Positions 1 to 10,453 of a stretch of 64,000 nucleotides of DNA are shown one piece after another. Under the pieces are notes generated by a model, which had not been told where the DNA came from, searched no databases, and worked only from the letters and a program-made list of their open reading frames with translations. Numbering within the stretch: the first letter of the stretch is position 1; the number at the start of each line of letters is the position of its first letter. A program made the position numbers and the translations under genes. This stretch comes from Amycolatopsis sp. FDAARGOS 1241 (lineage in GTDB: Bacteria; Actinomycetota; Actinomycetes; Mycobacteriales; Pseudonocardiaceae). The DNA lies in contig NZ_CP069526.1 of NCBI RefSeq assembly GCF_016889705.1, forward strand, positions 9,142,001 through 9,206,000, given 5' to 3'.

Positions 1-617
1 TAGTCGTGGGTCATCCGTGCCGGGGTGGTGGGCATGATCGGCAGAATCGGTGCGGTGCGATCGATCGCCTGCATCTGGGATTTCTCGTCGACCGCGAGGA
101 CCAGCGCGTTCTCGGGTGGGCTCATGTAGAGGCCGACGACATCGCGGACCTTGTCCACGAATTGCGGGTCCGTGGACAGTTTCCAGGTCTCGATCGCGTG
201 CGGTTTGAGCCCGAATGCCCGCCAGATCCGCGAGATCGCTGACTGCGACATCCCCGTGGCCGAGGCCATCGAGCGAGTCGACCAGTGCGTGTCCTGGCCC
301 GGCGTTTCCTCCAGCGTCTTGGTGATCACCGCGTCCACCCGCTCGTCAGTGATCAGGCGCGGCCGGCCAGGGCGAGGCTCATCCGACAAACCCTCCAGCC
401 GGTCTTCGGCAAACCGCGACCGCCATTTCGACACCGTGTTCCGTGAGACACCCACATCCCCGGCGACCTCGCCGATCGACCCGCCCTCGGCGCAGCGCAA
501 CACAATCCGGGCTCGCAACGCCAGCGCCTGCGCGGTCTTGCGGCGACGCGCCCACCCGGTCAACACCGACCGTTCCTCATCAGAGAGCACCACGGGGTCA
601 AGCTTCGGGCTCGGCAT
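1..617 (-). CDS. IS630-family transposase, N-terminal part (cut by window edge)
   Basis: The reading frame starts at the ATG ending at 617 (MPSPKLDPVVLSDEER) and is open to the window edge, so about 205 residues are visible and the C-terminus is missing. It opens with a helix-turn-helix (SIGEVAGDVGVSRNTVSKW, about residues 46-64), then the family's RPGRPR linker, and reaches the first catalytic Asp of the DDE domain in LAVDEKSQMQA near residue 185. These match the IS630/Tc1-like transposase family, which moves a short IS into TA sites. The right end of the IS should lie within about 45 bases right of the start codon, but I could not define its inverted repeat. It sits at the outer side of the CRISPR array, in a region full of insertion scars. 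Confidence 0.85.
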   Translation of the reverse strand, partial: MPSPKLDPVVLSDEERSVLTGWARRRKTAQALALRARIVLRCAEGGSIGEVAGDVGVSRNTVSKWRSRFAEDRLEGLSDEPRPGRPRLITDERVDAVITKTLEETPGQDTHWSTRSMASATGMSQSAISRIWRAFGLKPHAIETWKLSTDPQFVDKVRDVVGLYMSPPENALVLAVDEKSQMQAIDRTAPILPIMPTTPARMTHD

Positions 618-1379
618 CACCACACCCTACAGCTGCCCACGAACTACCGACTCAGGACACTAGTTGCCTCTCCGTCCATGTGTGATCACGGCTGGAGATC
701 GCAATCGAGGTGGACGGGTGTAACAGGATCGTGGTGCCCGTGATGCAACGGTTACCACGATCGTTTTGAGGTTCCACCTACAAGTGAGTGGCCTCTTCGC
801 CATCTCGTCGACCTGGCGTAGCCCGATCACGTCGTGTCAAGGGGGCGCCTTCACGGGGTCCGCAGCGTGCCGGCTGAACTGCCCCCTTGACGCGGCGTGA
901 TAGCCCTCGGGGAGGTCGGCGAGATGGCGACAGGTCACTCACGGACGCAACGTGCCTGCGCTTCTCGACCATCTCGGAGACCTGCCCGTCCGGCGAGGAC
1001 ATGTTCTTTTTTCTTGTCGTCGGCCCCCGGTGCAGCCGCCGGCCGGTCGCGTGGGTGCCGGAGGCGGGCCCCGCGCGTGCCGGCCGAAAGCGGCGCGGCC
1101 CCGCAGGGGCCGCCTTGAACAGGTATGGAAACTCTGAACACAGAGGGCTGCTCCACGCAGAGATCGGCCCATTGCCGGCCAAGCTTCCGTAGCCGCAGCG
1201 CGGGCGCAATTTCGAACACCACCTTGCAAAAGCGCTGGTCAACGCCATCTCCGGCGCCCGCTGCTGGTCAGCCTGACCCTGCTGTTGTCTCCGCTGCCTC
1301 GCGTGGATGGTGCAGACATGGTTTCGCAGTCATCATGACCGTCATTGATCAACTTTGTGGAGCCGGAACTACTGATCCG
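618..1379. other. Gene-free stretch with an imperfect inverted repeat
   Basis: No convincing reading frame is present between the IS630 remnant and the ligase-like repeat: the open frames on both strands are low-complexity and match nothing I recognise. The main structure is a roughly 49-base imperfect inverted repeat (798-846 against 881-929). Its inner 21 bases (826-846 and 881-901) pair with two mismatches around a 34-base loop. The rest looks like decayed DNA at an insertion hotspot. Confidence 0.6.
798..929. repeat. Imperfect inverted repeat, 49-base arms
   Basis: Arms 798-846 and 881-929 are reverse complements apart from a divergent 11-base patch and a few single mismatches. The inner block, gtcaagggggc against gcccccttgac, is perfect. 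No coding frame crosses it convincingly. It could be a terminator-like structure, the end of a decayed element, or a non-autonomous mobile repeat. Confidence 0.6.
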
Positions 1380-1529
1380 GCTTCGCGCGCACGACGGACA
1401 CTCGATGCCGGTAGCGGCCCAGCTCAAAGGCACGGTCCGCGCGTGCTTCGACCACCACGCCGGGCTCGACCGGCCAGTACGTGAAGTCCTCGGCACCAAG
1501 AAGGCCGGCGAGAATCCCGGACCTCGCTG
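1380..1529 (-). pseudogene. ATP-dependent DNA ligase 3'-end remnant, copy A (direct repeat left of CRISPR-Cas)
   Basis: Read on the minus strand, this segment encodes GPL-like ligase C-terminal sequence: FTYWPVEPGVVVEARAD, then RAFELGRYRHRV and VRAKPDQ, with a stop near 1369. This resembles the end of ATP-dependent DNA ligases (VEV.ADTA...GRWRHPVRFVR). Nothing upstream of the segment continues the gene, so it is a fragment. A second copy, nearly 90% identical by eye, lies in the same orientation at 13712-13860, so the pair brackets the CRISPR array and cas operon. The ligase assignment rests on short motif similarity and is moderate. The duplication itself is plain in the bases. Confidence 0.6.
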
Positions 1530-1572
1530 GGGGCCGCCCTCGGCGATGCGGCACGTTCCGCTCCTTCGCCGA

Positions 1573-4144
<2,572 letters not shown>

Positions 4145-4230
4145 ACTTGGTGAGCTGCGGTTATGCGTCGTGTGGGGGTTGTTTTGCTTCAGTTTCGCCG
4201 CGTGGGGCTGGTCCGTCTCGGTCCTTTCTA
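4145..4230 (-). promoter_or_regulatory. CRISPR leader (overlapping the cas2 3' end)
   Basis: The array is read leftward, so its leader must lie immediately right of the last repeat at 4144. Only 16 bases separate that repeat from the cas2 stop at 4161-4163, so the leader and any integration-host or promoter motifs must overlap the end of cas2. The stretch 4170-4195 (ggttgttttgcttcagtttc) is locally T-rich for this genome. The extent is inferred; only the position is firm. Confidence 0.55.
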
Positions 4231-4628
4231 CGGAACTTGCGGCGCGCATTGCGCCGTTTCCAGACTTCCTCGTCTCGGGTCAACGCCCCCTCGGCAGGTG
4301 TTCCTCGTTTCGACATTTGGTTGCGTTTGCCTGTGTTGGCTGGCACGTAGCTGGGTGCAGTTTGTCGGCGCATCAGAGTGATACCGTCGTAGTCGACAGG
4401 TGTCCAGTCGTGTCCGTGCACCTGGAACTCGAGACGCTGCTCGCCTTGTGTCGCGTGCACCATGAGTGCACGTCCTTCGGCCACGTGTTCGACGATCCTG
4501 TCCCACATCAGCTCTCGCACTCGGGCTGACACGAAGCCGACGTAGACGCCCGGACTGATCTCGAGAAGCCACCGGGTGAGGTGCCCGCGGAGCCCTGGCG
4601 GCACGGCCGTGAGAACGATGACAGTCAC
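4161..4628 (-). CDS. cas2: CRISPR-associated endoribonuclease Cas2 (type I-E), with C-terminal extension
   Basis: Cas2 dimerises and bridges two Cas1 dimers in the spacer-integration complex. The GTG at 4628-4626 starts MTVIVLTAVPPGLRGHLTRW, typical of Cas2e, followed by LLEISPGVYVGFVSARVREL, and overlaps the cas1 stop by 4 bases. The protein is 155 residues. The normal core ends near residue 95, and the remaining 60 are charged and low-complexity (WKRRNARRKFRRKDRDG). The same bases must carry the CRISPR leader, so the tail may be a read-through of regulatory DNA rather than a selected domain. It is the last gene of the cas operon, 16 bases from the array. Confidence 0.93.
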   Translation of the reverse strand: MTVIVLTAVPPGLRGHLTRWLLEISPGVYVGFVSARVRELMWDRIVEHVAEGRALMVHATQGEQRLEFQVHGHDWTPVDYDGITLMRRQTAPSYVPANTGKRNQMSKRGTPAEGALTRDEEVWKRRNARRKFRRKDRDGPAPRGETEAKQPPHDA

Positions 4629-5581
4629 TGCGCATCTCCGTACGAGATCCCGCCGGCCACGAAGTCCTGTCGGTCGTCCCAGAGCGACGCGATGGTATCG
4701 ATTTCGAAGTATTCGTAGGTCTTTGTGACGTCCGAGTCGTCGCCCAGGAGCAGTCGTTGGATATCGCGGGCGCATCGCTGCAGCAGCTTGCCGTCATGTA
4801 GTGCGTCGCGTACACGCCGCCTGGTCTCGCCTGTGACATCGAGCGTCGGACTGGCGGCAATATCGAAGGCTGCCGGGATAGTGAGGTCGGCCTTGTAGAG
4901 GTCTGCTATGTCGTAGACAAATGATCGATGATGTCCTGTGTGGACGAATCCGAGTGCTGGTGAGCAGCCCAGTGCCACGATCACGGAGTGGACGACTCCG
5001 TACAGTGCGGCGTTCGCCGCGGACAGCGCTTGGTTGATCGGATCACTGGCTTCCCATTCTTGTCTGTCGTAGGTTCGGCCGGTCCATTCCGCCCCGGTCC
5101 GCTCCGCGTGTTCGCGGTAGATCCGGCGAACGCGAGTGCCTTCGCGACCTCGGAGCTGCTGCATGGTGAGGCCCGACACGTCTTCGTCCTCGGGAAACCG
5201 CATCTCATACATCGTCCGGGCTACCCGCAGCCGTGACCGTGAGTTGGTCACAGCCTCCGCTTGCGCCAGCACCAGCCGCGAGGTACGGGCTAGCGAAGCG
5301 CCGTGGGCGTAGTACCGCACGCCTCGCTCGCCCACCCACACCACGGTCGATCCGCTATCGGACATCAGCGCGATTGCCTGATGGGTCACGGTCGTGCCAG
5401 GCCCCAGCAGCAAGACGCCCACTGCTGCGGCTGGAAGGTGTACCGTGCCGCGTTCGTCGGTCGCGGTGATGGCGTTGCTGTCCCGGTTGACCACACAGCG
5501 ATCCAGGTACACGAACGAAATGCGGTCTGCGGCGCGTATCAGTTCCTTCGGAGTGGCGGTCCGTCGCCCGATGGTGTTCAC
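4625..5581 (-). CDS. cas1: CRISPR-associated integrase Cas1 (type I-E)
   Basis: Metal-dependent endonuclease/integrase that inserts new spacers at the leader-proximal repeat together with Cas2. It has 318 residues, the usual I-E length. The three metal-ligand motifs of the family can be read: Glu in GREGTRVR, His in LGFVHTGHH, and Asp residues in SFVYDIADLYKADL. The alpha-helical segment ASDPINQALSAANAALYG precedes the His, as in the E. coli protein. ATG at 5581 overlaps the cas6 stop by four bases and its own stop overlaps the cas2 GTG, so it is translationally coupled within the operon. Confidence 0.96.
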   Translation of the reverse strand: MNTIGRRTATPKELIRAADRISFVYLDRCVVNRDSNAITATDERGTVHLPAAAVGVLLLGPGTTVTHQAIALMSDSGSTVVWVGERGVRYYAHGASLARTSRLVLAQAEAVTNSRSRLRVARTMYEMRFPEDEDVSGLTMQQLRGREGTRVRRIYREHAERTGAEWTGRTYDRQEWEASDPINQALSAANAALYGVVHSVIVALGCSPALGFVHTGHHRSFVYDIADLYKADLTIPAAFDIAASPTLDVTGETRRRVRDALHDGKLLQRCARDIQRLLLGDDSDVTKTYEYFEIDTIASLWDDRQDFVAGGISYGDAQ

Positions 5582-6252
5582 GGCGTGCTGGCGGCTGGGC
5601 GTGCCAAGGTCATGAGGCCGCAGCCGTAGGACTTTGCTCGCCCGATACCGAATGTCAGCGCCCGCTGTATCGAAAGGGCGTCGAGGATTTCGAGGTGCCC
5701 TTCGAACGTCGCGGTCGAGATGGTGACCCGTGAACTACCCCGACGGAAGCGGCGCACGGTGCGGTCGATCACGGCAAGGTCCGGCTCGCTCGGGTTGCCG
5801 TGGCTGCGGCAGAAGCGGAACCCGAGTCGTTCCGTGCGGTCGAGCAGCCACTGCTGTTGCTGGGCGACGGTGACATGGCCAAGTGGTTTGGTGTCGTCCC
5901 AGCCGTCGCGGCGTCCGGCTCGGACCGGGTTGGCCGTGAGCCGGAACTGCCAGCGTTGCCCGGTTCGCAGGCTGGCGAGCATTCCGTCGTAGGACGCAGT
6001 CTGCCAGGCCTGTGTGGTGGGCCAGCCGGCTTGCTCCACCAGGTGTTGCAGGTCCGGTTTGTCCGGACTGGCGATGAACAGCAACACTCGATGGTGGGCA
6101 TAGGTGTCGAGCCGCCAGAGCACGCGGCCGTCCTCGGTTGGGCGAGCGTCGGGGAACCCGGCGAGTACTGCGGCGTGCATTGCCTGCGGTGAGGACAGCA
6201 GCTGCTGCGCGCCGCGTCGCTGCGGGTTGATCGGCATCTTTGTCAGGAACAC
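5578..6252 (-). CDS. cas6e: CRISPR pre-crRNA endonuclease Cas6e (Cse3/CasE)
   Basis: Cleaves the repeat hairpin to make crRNAs and remains bound to the 3' handle in Cascade. The 224-residue protein begins at the GTG ending at 6252 (VFLTKMPINPQRRGAQQLLSSPQ), which overlaps the cas5 stop; a longer upstream open frame is not used. YDGMLASLRTGQRWQFRLTANP matches the ferredoxin-like first half. The C-terminal glycine-rich loop GIGRAKSYGCGLMTL is the characteristic RAMP RNA-binding motif. FEGHLEILD is also typical of Cas6e. Confidence 0.95.
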   Translation of the reverse strand: MFLTKMPINPQRRGAQQLLSSPQAMHAAVLAGFPDARPTEDGRVLWRLDTYAHHRVLLFIASPDKPDLQHLVEQAGWPTTQAWQTASYDGMLASLRTGQRWQFRLTANPVRAGRRDGWDDTKPLGHVTVAQQQQWLLDRTERLGFRFCRSHGNPSEPDLAVIDRTVRRFRRGSSRVTISTATFEGHLEILDALSIQRALTFGIGRAKSYGCGLMTLARPAASTP

Positions 6253-6980
6253 GTCTCGCCTCCCAGCAGCGCCATCGGGTCGTGCTCCGGGAGCGGCTCG
6301 GACGTGCCGTGGGGATTGGTGACCTGCACGGTGTCTCGCACGATCGAGCGCCATGCGTATTGGCGCCGGTTCGGGTCGAAGCTCACCGGGGTATCCCGGA
6401 AGGACTCCTGAGCAGGTTCGTCGGGGGCAGCATCACGCACGACGGCAAGGTGGACAACTCGGTCGCGGTGCTTTTTCTGCACACGCTCGCTTGCTTGCCA
6501 CGGCAGGGTTTCGAGAGCGATGTCCAGGGTGTCGTCCGACACTCCGAGTGTGATCGGGCCGACGGGTGGGCAGGAGCGGCGCCCGAGATAAAGCTGGAAC
6601 TCCGGTGCTCGGATCGCCGCGTCGATGCCCTCGACGAGCTCGCGGTCCCCTTCCAAGATGGCCAGGAAGACCGCGTCGGCGATGTAGTAGCGCGTCGACA
6701 GGGGTAGCGACTGCCACGTGAGGTTTCCGCTGCGGTCGTGGCGGGGACGTTGCGCGGTCTGAAAGTCACGCATGAGCTCGCCTGGCTGATCGATCCGCAC
6801 ACCGAATCGCAGCTGCAGTAGGTCCTCCAGCGGGTCGGTGCGGCGGACGCCCAATGCCGCGGCGACCAGTCCGATGATCCCGCTCTTGGTTGGTGCGGTC
6901 TCGGTGGTACGGCGGACGAACCGGCTACCCGACCCCCACGCCTGCATCGGGCCGGCCAGTCGCAGCGCGAGAGCACTCAC
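6243..6980 (-). CDS. cas5e: Cascade subunit Cas5e (CasD)
   Basis: RAMP protein that caps the 5' handle of the crRNA in type I-E Cascade. It is 245 residues long and starts MSALALRLAGPMQAWGSGSRF; this N-terminal GPMQAWG..SRF motif is diagnostic. TKSGIIGLVAAALGVRR follows, as in the family. ATG at 6980 overlaps the cas7 stop by four bases, and the end overlaps the cas6e GTG start, consistent with coupled translation of Cascade subunits. Confidence 0.95.
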   Translation of the reverse strand: MSALALRLAGPMQAWGSGSRFVRRTTETAPTKSGIIGLVAAALGVRRTDPLEDLLQLRFGVRIDQPGELMRDFQTAQRPRHDRSGNLTWQSLPLSTRYYIADAVFLAILEGDRELVEGIDAAIRAPEFQLYLGRRSCPPVGPITLGVSDDTLDIALETLPWQASERVQKKHRDRVVHLAVVRDAAPDEPAQESFRDTPVSFDPNRRQYAWRSIVRDTVQVTNPHGTSEPLPEHDPMALLGGETCS

Positions 6981-8113
6981 GGCTGCTCCGCAAACCGTGT
7001 CGCGACCAGCGTACCGAGCTCGGTGACCAGCTGCGGGAAAGGCACCTTGGTGCCCAGGTCGTCCAGCGCGGCGGTGTCCTCCCCGACCCGAGTGACCCAG
7101 GCCGCCACGGGGCGTTCGGCGTAATTGTTCTCGATCTCGTGGGCCTCGTCTCGCAGCGTTTCCGATGCGGCCTTGATCCGGCCGCCCCTCTGCAGTTCGC
7201 GGACCGGGTTCTCGAACCCGCCGACCAGGTTGATCGGCTGGCGATCCCGGACCTGCACGATCACCGCTTCAGGCAGGGTGCGGTGAGCGAAGGTGGTCTG
7301 CTTACCTGCGGGCATGGAGCGCACGAATGCCTCGACGAACGCCTCCACGGCACGCCGGGTTGCGGCGACGTCGCCGAGGTTGTCAGCCAGCCGGTTCGCA
7401 TCGACGGTCGCGTACCGGTAGAGGGTGGAGGAGTTGAACTCGATGGTGCCGATCATGCCCGCTCCGGTCTCTTCCTCGGTGTTGAGGTCGTCGACGGCGG
7501 TGAAGTAGTCGAACTCGGTTTCCACGGCATGCACGCTGAGGGCGTGCGCGACCTGCGCCGCGGCGTCGACGTTGATGTCAGCCTGGTCAGCGACCATGCG
7601 ACCGAACAGCGCGACGTCGACGGAGTGCTCGCGGTCGGCGAGATCCTTCACCTTCGCTATCTTCAACGCCTTCGCCACATCGCTGCTGCCTGCGGCCTGG
7701 ATCGCGGCGCCGGCCAGATTCTCGATCTGGCGCTTGCTGAGGAACACCAGATACCCAGCCTCCGCGACGGCGGTCTTGTCCGTCCCGTTCTTCTTGGGAG
7801 GCTTCACGTCAATCCCCACGGCGCGGAACGTTTCAGTGGCGAGCGTGCCGGCCTGTTCTGCCAGTTCGGGTGCCCGCGCTGCGATCTCGGTTGCAAGCAG
7901 TTCGACTACGCGTTTGGTGCGCACGCCGAGTTCGGACTTGTCCAAGGTGTCGCGGAACGCGACGCGCGTCGCGCGTTTCCATGCCTGGCTGGACACGCGA
8001 GCGCGCCGGACACCGCCGTAGGTTGCTGTCTTGGGGCTCCCGGTGTCGTCACGGTTGATGTTGCTCGGTGGCACGGTCTGCAGGACATGGATGTCGATCA
8101 CGGTGCGGTTCAT
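6977..8113 (-). CDS. cas7e: Cascade backbone subunit Cas7e (CasC/Cse4)
   Basis: Six copies of this protein form the crRNA-binding backbone of type I-E Cascade. The chosen ATG at 8113 gives 378 residues, MNRTVIDIHVLQTVPPSNINRDD, a classic Cas7e beginning, preceded by gaggcaacc as ribosome site seven bases after the cse2 stop. An upstream in-frame ATG at 8134 is possible but lies inside cse2. The family motif GSPKTATYGGVRRARVSSQA, and near the middle GAGMIGTIEFNSSTLYRYA, are clear. Confidence 0.96.
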   Translation of the reverse strand: MNRTVIDIHVLQTVPPSNINRDDTGSPKTATYGGVRRARVSSQAWKRATRVAFRDTLDKSELGVRTKRVVELLATEIAARAPELAEQAGTLATETFRAVGIDVKPPKKNGTDKTAVAEAGYLVFLSKRQIENLAGAAIQAAGSSDVAKALKIAKVKDLADREHSVDVALFGRMVADQADINVDAAAQVAHALSVHAVETEFDYFTAVDDLNTEEETGAGMIGTIEFNSSTLYRYATVDANRLADNLGDVAATRRAVEAFVEAFVRSMPAGKQTTFAHRTLPEAVIVQVRDRQPINLVGGFENPVRELQRGGRIKAASETLRDEAHEIENNYAERPVAAWVTRVGEDTAALDDLGTKVPFPQLVTELGTLVATRFAEQP

Positions 8114-8120
8114 GGTTGCC

Positions 8121-8801
8121 TCATTCCTCGCCATGGGTTGTCGCGGTGGTCGGTTCGGTGTTCTGGGCGCCAGCACCATCGATGCCGGTGCGGTAGAAGG
8201 CGCGGCCCCAGGCCAGCCGCACGGCCGCCGCACCGCTGCCGGGTGCGACCAGCCGCGCCAGGTCGTCGGCGAGGGCGGCATAGTCGACCCCTCGTCGCTC
8301 AGTGCGCAGCAGGGTGATCAGGCCACGCAGATGCGTCAGCACTTCCGTGATCGAGCCGGCGGTCGCAACTGCCATGAAGCGACGGGTCACCGCGTCCGCA
8401 CTGCGCTGCGCGCTGAACCGCAACCGTCCCACCGCGTAGCCGAGTTCGGTACCGGGCACATGGGCGGGTGTGGGTAAGGATTGCTGGTGCAGGGCATACA
8501 ACGTGAGCGCGGCGTGCGCGGCCTGTTCGGACCAACTTGGCTCGTCACCGTGCCAGGACAGCTCCTCCGGCACCGCGCCGACCGTGAGCGACCAGATCTC
8601 CGGCACGCTGCCCGCGGGCTTGCCCAGCCCACGCCGCAGACGCGCGAGATCAGCCCGCGCGGCTGAAGAGCCACGCAGATAGTCGCGTTGCAGCCGGGTG
8701 ATATGTCCGTCCAGGGCGCGGCCGAGCGGTCCCAATCGACGCGGCCGGCGGGGGCTCGTCGGTCGGGCGGCGCCGGTTGGTTCGGTCGGTGTCGTCGTCA
8801 T
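8121..8801 (-). CDS. cse2: Cascade small subunit Cse2 (Cas11e/CasB)
   Basis: The small all-helical Cascade subunit, present as a dimer, stabilises the displaced DNA strand. The ATG at 8801 overlaps the cas8e stop (ATGA) and yields 226 residues, MTTTPTEPTGAARPTSPRRP. The first 30 residues are Pro/Arg-rich and probably disordered. The helical core carries RADLARLRRGLGKPAGSVPE and the conserved C-terminal basic segment WGRAFYR. Cse2 is poorly conserved; position between cas8e and cas7 supports the call as much as sequence. Confidence 0.92.
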   Translation of the reverse strand: MTTTPTEPTGAARPTSPRRPRRLGPLGRALDGHITRLQRDYLRGSSAARADLARLRRGLGKPAGSVPEIWSLTVGAVPEELSWHGDEPSWSEQAAHAALTLYALHQQSLPTPAHVPGTELGYAVGRLRFSAQRSADAVTRRFMAVATAGSITEVLTHLRGLITLLRTERRGVDYAALADDLARLVAPGSGAAAVRLAWGRAFYRTGIDGAGAQNTEPTTATTHGEE

Positions 8802-10453
8802 TTCATTGCCTCCGCAGGGGTGTTCACGCTGGTGTAGACCAGGGGAAGGGCCGTGCGGAGTGCGTCGTTGAACCACACTTCGGCCAGTGGCACGTTGACC
8901 AGCCGCTGATTCACTTGTCGGCCCGTCCAGGCGGCCGTCGCCGCGCCCGTGATCAATGCATCCTTGATCGGCAGGCATGTGGTGCGAACGGTCCGCTGCC
9001 AGGCGGTACTGGCCTCGACGAGGTCCCGGCCGGGCCGCAACCCAGCCAGCCACGACCGGTACGGGTGCTCGAGTCTGGCGTAGAAACTCTCTTGCGCAGC
9101 AGCGCCTGCCCCGGATTGCGGCTCAGCCCCGGCCGCCTGAGCCAGATTCTCCGCCAGGCGCCACAAGCATCCTGCGGCGGCGTCGGCGTCTCCGACTGCG
9201 CGTGCTGCGGTGCGGCCCGCGGCAGGATGCTCGTGCCGTAGCAACACCACCGGCAACGGCAACAGGTCGTCGAGGATTTCCGCGTACGTCGCGTTCTGCG
9301 CGCCGTACTCGACGCCGTGCACCCGGAATCGGACCACGAAATCGCTTGGCAGATACTCCTCTTCGACCAGGTCGGACAGCCACTGCAGCACCCCGGGGGC
9401 AAGAAACCGGGCTGGATCACCGCCGCTGGATCGACGAGGTGAAATCGACGGCAGCATCGCTGCAAGTCCTCGCCACACGGATCGGCTCGGGTCGTGTCGG
9501 CGAGGCATGTAGACCGGGCGCCCGGCTTTCTTGCTCTGCGGCTCGCTGTAACGCCAGGCCGTGTGCGGCTCGACGAGCTGGCGATTCTGCGGCTGCATCC
9601 TGTCACCGTTGGCCAGCACCACTCCGGTCACACCGTCGCGGTCACCCTCCAGCCGGACGCGCCGGGTCTGCCAGGTATAGGCCTGAATCACCCCCGCCAC
9701 CGGTCTGTCCTCGGCCCATGTGGCACCGTCCGAGTCGCGCTCCCACGGCGGAAGATCCTCCTGGCCGCCAACCTGCACATAGGTCTCCACGTCGCGAGTA
9801 ATGAGGTTGAGCAGAAGGGTCTCCCGAACATCACGGCCCTGTGCCAGCACGCCCCCGACCTGACCGGACCAGCCCGGCCCGATCGGATAGCCCTTTCCGC
9901 TCTTCACCGTCGGATCTCCGACCGCGCCGGACTTGATCCCCGACGGATCAAATGCATGCACATGCACCAGCCAGCGGGCGGCCTCGGCCGCGGTGATCCG
10001 GGTGAGGCTGGCCGCGGACCGTGTCGTGAACAAGGGTTCCCCGTTCGGGACGTCCGCGACGATCTTATCCAGCCCAGACACCTCCCCCTTGGCCGTCCGC
10101 AAACCAGCGACCTGGAAGAACGGGACGCACTCGTCGAACAGGTCGAACCGGTGCCGCACCCGATCGGCATAAGCTCGCACCTGGTCCATGGGCAGCACCG
10201 GTAGCTTCCACAGTCGCGACCAGGACTCCTGATCCGCCGGACCGTCGAGCGCACGATGCAGAAACGCCAGCAGAAGCCTCGTGATCGCGTACCCCTGCGT
10301 GGGCACCTCACCGCCAATCACGACGAGCTCGGGTGCCTGCTCGAACAAGCCAAGGAGCGAGACGTCGCGCTCCTGCCCGTCGTGGGCAAGCACCGTGATC
10401 CACGGCTCGTCCAGCAGATTGAACCCACGCGGGATCGGCGCGTCATGCCTCAC
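8798..10453 (-). CDS. cas8e: Cascade large subunit Cas8e (Cse1/CasA)
   Basis: Recognises the PAM, opens target DNA and recruits Cas3. The GTG at 10453 gives 551 residues beginning VRHDAPIPRGFNLLDEPWIT; the GFNLLDEPWITV motif is the hallmark Cse1 N-terminus. It overlaps the cas3 stop by 11 bases. Upstream in-frame codons to 10522 are inside cas3 and are rejected. A zinc-less N-terminal domain and a four-helix C-terminal bundle (residues 430-551, ending NDALRTALPLVYTSVNTPAEAMK in part) are as expected. Confidence 0.93.
   Translation of the reverse strand: MRHDAPIPRGFNLLDEPWITVLAHDGQERDVSLLGLFEQAPELVVIGGEVPTQGYAITRLLLAFLHRALDGPADQESWSRLWKLPVLPMDQVRAYADRVRHRFDLFDECVPFFQVAGLRTAKGEVSGLDKIVADVPNGEPLFTTRSAASLTRITAAEAARWLVHVHAFDPSGIKSGAVGDPTVKSGKGYPIGPGWSGQVGGVLAQGRDVRETLLLNLITRDVETYVQVGGQEDLPPWERDSDGATWAEDRPVAGVIQAYTWQTRRVRLEGDRDGVTGVVLANGDRMQPQNRQLVEPHTAWRYSEPQSKKAGRPVYMPRRHDPSRSVWRGLAAMLPSISPRRSSGGDPARFLAPGVLQWLSDLVEEEYLPSDFVVRFRVHGVEYGAQNATYAEILDDLLPLPVVLLRHEHPAAGRTAARAVGDADAAAGCLWRLAENLAQAAGAEPQSGAGAAAQESFYARLEHPYRSWLAGLRPGRDLVEASTAWQRTVRTTCLPIKDALITGAATAAWTGRQVNQRLVNVPLAEVWFNDALRTALPLVYTSVNTPAEAMK

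Noticed and set aside
1343..1362. Possible left att site: cattgatcaactttgtggagc resembles bases near the tRNA-Ala junction (cattgatcaact; tgtggagc)
   Set aside because: The match is two short blocks in different spacing and does not include the tRNA T-arm, so it is too weak to call.
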